Origin: a virus
Strand: one strand, 5' to 3'
Virus record (IMG/VR): IMGVR_UViG_3300027987_000372
Span: 1 to 39,051 of that record
Length of the DNA: 39,051 nucleotides
The notes under the pieces are model-generated. The model made no database searches. It saw only the letters and a program-made list of their open reading frames with translations, and was not told where the DNA came from. Shown here in pieces: positions 37,185 to 39,051 of this stretch. Made by a program: the position numbers and the translations under genes. Each line of letters begins with the position of its first letter. The first letter of the stretch is position 1.

Positions 37185-37849
37185 GTTGGTTCACCCCACT
37201 TCTCCCAGAGCCCATCAGTTTCTCGCTCTACATTCTCGAGCACTTTCTCAAGTGAGGAAGCATATGTAACAGGATTCGCCGTGAAGTACGCGTGCCTGCG
37301 CAGCGCCGTGCAGTACTCTTCCGGATCTCCATGTATCAGCCCAAGAAGCACGTCTTCTCTGCCTGGTGCGCTGACGTACTCAAGTTGGTCAGCAACACCA
37401 GCAGTGAGCGACTCGAACGCTCTGAACTTCGACCACGGATGCTTCGGAAGCAACGATACCGTAACGTACCTTTCTCCGTCACGCATGTATTCTGGGCCAA
37501 CGATCACGAGGCTTGGTCCCATTGCTTTCACTGTTGGCAACTTTGCAACTGGGATCTCTTCCCCGCACTGGAAGAACTGCCAGTCACCACGTGAGCGCCC
37601 GTACTTGCGATTACCAATGTTCCAGCACCGACACTTGTTACGACCTGTCTCAAGGAACGCATGCGCGATCTTGAGATTCACTGCCTTACGCGAAGGATAC
37701 GAAGCCGAATCAGTTGACAGTTCCGGGAAGCGCTTATCCGCCTCTGGCCCACGGAACCTTCGAGTCAATGTTTCCCATTGCAACAGCAGCTCGTTCCACA
37801 GGATGTTTGCGTTCAATGGCGTCACGATTGATTGTAGTTCTCTTGACAT
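37181..37849 (-). CDS. Hypothetical 222-residue protein
   Basis: It starts MSRELQSIVTPLNANILWNE; AGGAG lies 6 nt before the ATG, which supports this start even though the first 116 nt overlap the previous gene. The protein has a helical N-terminus, a Cys/Arg-rich part (RNKCRCWNIGNRKYGRS; FFQCGEEIP) and a beta-rich middle (SLVIVGPEYMRDGERYVTVSLLP). No family recognised. Confidence 0.65.
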   Translation of the reverse strand: MSRELQSIVTPLNANILWNELLLQWETLTRRFRGPEADKRFPELSTDSASYPSRKAVNLKIAHAFLETGRNKCRCWNIGNRKYGRSRGDWQFFQCGEEIPVAKLPTVKAMGPSLVIVGPEYMRDGERYVTVSLLPKHPWSKFRAFESLTAGVADQLEYVSAPGREDVLLGLIHGDPEEYCTALRRHAYFTANPVTYASSLEKVLENVERETDGLWEKWGEPT

Positions 37850-38165
37850 TCACTACTCCTTCCCAGTTTCCGCATTCGTTGCACATTGGTGTCAATTCAG
37901 CGTTTTCGTATCTACGGATCACGCACGACGCGAACAGCGCGTAGTGTCCGCAACGAATGAACTTCACCAACCACTTGACTTTCTTGGTCCAGGGATTGTC
38001 TCTGACGATCCCCTCGAGACGAAGTCCCAGCAGCTCTTGGCCGATGTAGTAAGCATACTCTTGCCGGTGCGGGTTTGGTTTTCTAGACCGCGCATCTTCG
38101 CGAGTTTCTGGCACTTCCGTGTCGCCGATCCGTCTTCTGTTGCCATTCTTGGCCGGCTCTGCCAT
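37734..38165 (-). CDS. Small zinc-binding-type protein
   Basis: A 143-residue protein from ATG 38165 (MAEPAKNGNRRRIGDTEVPE), where AGAGG is 7 nt upstream; the ATG at 38171 is too close to it. Cys pairs FIRCGHYALFASC and MCNECGNW suggest a zinc ribbon of the R-C-G-H type. The N-terminus is Arg/Asn-rich. The C-terminal 38 residues are encoded on DNA shared with the next gene. It is the second gene of the leftward unit after the protease. Confidence 0.6.
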   Translation of the reverse strand: MAEPAKNGNRRRIGDTEVPETREDARSRKPNPHRQEYAYYIGQELLGLRLEGIVRDNPWTKKVKWLVKFIRCGHYALFASCVIRRYENAELTPMCNECGNWEGVVNVKRTTINRDAIERKHPVERAAVAMGNIDSKVPWARGG

Positions 38166-38200
38166 CGTCATACCTCTTTCTGTTTCGCCGCAGTTAGACA

Positions 38201-38238
38201 CCCCGGTCGCAGTGGCGTGAACCGCTACGGCCGGGGTC
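38201..38238. promoter_or_regulatory. Imperfect inverted repeat after the protease gene
   Basis: ACCCCGG (38201-38207) pairs with CCGGGGT (38232-38238) and AGTGG with CCGCT inside (38212-38227). It fills the gap between the protease stop (38249) and the next ATG (38165) on the minus strand. There is no T-run on that strand, so partial termination or RNA processing is more likely than a hard stop. Confidence 0.5.
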
Positions 38239-38248
38239 GCTTTTCGTG

Positions 38249-39051
38249 TCACGAGGCAGCTGGCACCATCGGGCAAACCATGTAGGCGCCCGAGAAGAAC
38301 AACCGGTACAGATCGGACACGGTGTAGTAGTAGAAGCCACCGCCAACTCCCCATGAGTCTCCCCAAGAGTTGCGAAGCCACATGCGTTGGTTGAGCACGT
38401 CGAAACCGAGTGCTTCAGTCGAATGTCCACCCTGAAGGTCACCGGTTACGCTAGTTGCTCCACACAGGTCTGTGACGTTGCCAGAGGAGTACCAGTTTTG
38501 ATCGAACGCGCATGGCCCGCTCATCAGAGCGTCATGCCACCCCTGAGGGGATTGCTCAATCTGGCGTACTCCGCGCACCCATCCCCAACGCAACGCCACG
38601 GACATCGTGCTGGTGGCGTAGCTTCCGTTGTCCGTGGGAGGGTATGCGCCACGGCAAGTGTCGTCTGTGATCTGGCAGCCACGGTCGAGCCTCGTAGCTG
38701 CAGAGTACAGCGCAATTGCATCGGACAGAGACATGTGCCTGTCGTACGGATACGTCGACAATACTCCGTCCACTGACGCTCCGGTGCAAAGCCCGACGTT
38801 CCCTTGGTCGAGCGACCCCTTGTCGTTTGGTGTCCACCAAACATCGTCACCAGTCACTGGATCGGCAGCCATAGTAGCAAGCGCAGACTTGGATCTGGGC
38901 TGCATCGCAGGTCCGAACTTTCGCACCGGCAACGACTTCATCAGGCTCAGTCGAGTGGTGTCAGTCTCGCACTGAGGAAACGCTGGACGCGCCGTGACCG
39001 TTTCAGTTGTTGCTCCGCCCGCACCAGCAGTCTCCAGTGTTTCCCACGGAT
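38249..39051 (-). CDS. Papain-family (C1) cysteine protease, catalytic domain; 5' end continues at 298-1
   Basis: The C-terminal part of the 318-residue protein that crosses the junction. All four papain-family landmarks are present in order: oxyanion Gln Q134 in DQGNVGLC, nucleophile C140 in GLCTGAS, His H261 in GGHSTEALGFD and Asn N279 in RNSWGDSWG. Extra Cys (CQITDDTC, CAFD, CGAT) could form disulfides, agreeing with an exported enzyme. Phage papain-like proteases are unusual; possible roles are cell-wall or outer-membrane protein degradation at entry or lysis, or processing of virion proteins. It heads the leftward unit. The longest frame inside the window begins before 39051 and is cut by the window end. 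Confidence 0.88.
   Translation of the reverse strand, partial: PWETLETAGAGGATTETVTARPAFPQCETDTTRLSLMKSLPVRKFGPAMQPRSKSALATMAADPVTGDDVWWTPNDKGSLDQGNVGLCTGASVDGVLSTYPYDRHMSLSDAIALYSAATRLDRGCQITDDTCRGAYPPTDNGSYATSTMSVALRWGWVRGVRQIEQSPQGWHDALMSGPCAFDQNWYSSGNVTDLCGATSVTGDLQGGHSTEALGFDVLNQRMWLRNSWGDSWGVGGGFYYYTVSDLYRLFFSGAYMVCPMVPAAS
38908..39051. repeat. Terminal direct repeat, right copy (circular overlap)
   Basis: Identical to bases 1-144 throughout. Both copies fall inside the protease gene and preserve its frame, which is expected if the molecule is a circle written with an overlap. Confidence 0.95.

Noticed and set aside
37110-38285. 391-codon plus-strand open frame
   Set aside because: It is antisense to three overlapping minus-strand genes that have good ribosome binding sites and Cys motifs. 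The peptide is Ser/Arg-rich with no domain pattern, and there is no SD at its start.
1-39051. tRNA genes, integrase, CI-type repressor or DGR reverse transcriptase
   Set aside because: No cloverleaf-like sequence, recombinase motif or reverse-transcriptase motif was recognised by eye in any frame; a dedicated search would be needed to exclude diverged forms.

Overview
The window is one complete small double-stranded DNA phage genome, opened at an arbitrary point. Bases 1-144 are repeated exactly at 38908-39051, so the unique length is 38907 bp and the map is circular, or circularly permuted. A gene on the minus strand runs across the junction. The morphology is probably podovirus-like: there is a portal, scaffold, coat protein, adaptor, a very long gp12-like tail nozzle protein and three large alanine/glycine-rich ejection-type proteins, but no tape-measure or tail-tube set. 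The host is a bacterium that uses GGAGG-type ribosome binding sites. A candidate lipoprotein/membrane-protein lysis pair points to a Gram-negative host, but I cannot name it. I saw no integrase, tRNA, DNA polymerase, helicase or primase.

There are four transcription units. (R1) Plus strand, 349-7256: a helix-turn-helix protein, a ribbon-helix-helix protein, a string of small unknown proteins separated by stem-loops, a phosphoribosyltransferase-like protein, then a recombination cassette (PD-(D/E)XK Fe-S nuclease, Sak4-like RecA-fold ATPase, SSB with a DDDFPF tail). It ends at a bidirectional terminator at 7298-7327. (L1) Minus strand, from 298 through the map junction and down to 29521: a papain-family protease with an N-terminal export segment, a run of small Cys-rich proteins, a winged-helix replication-initiator candidate with iteron-like repeats inside its gene, an HTH protein that may be the small terminase, a C2H2 zinc-finger protein and two paralogous small proteins. 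(R2) Plus strand, 28106-29530: the large terminase alone. (L2) Minus strand, 28061-7499: portal, scaffold, coat, decoration, adaptor, nozzle, ejection proteins, holin-like and lipoprotein genes, a RyR-domain protein and a cassette of appendage proteins ending in a LamG protein with ten 21-residue repeats.

The two divergent starts (298/349 and 28061/28106) are only 50 and 44 bp apart, and each seems to hold compact overlapping control signals. At the second, neither gene has a Shine-Dalgarno sequence, and the best promoter matches would give leaderless messages in both directions.

The strongest unexplained signals are DNA-level. Six 15-bp GTGCACCACGTGCAC-type repeats lie inside the initiator gene and are read in different frames, so the DNA rather than the peptide is conserved (a likely origin). 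A duplicated ~80-bp leader carries the palindrome AGGTGGACGTCCACCT. Hairpins stand between successive genes of R1, including a terminator-like one directly before ssb. The origin-spanning papain-like protease is the most unusual protein, and a candidate for the lytic or processing enzyme that is otherwise missing.
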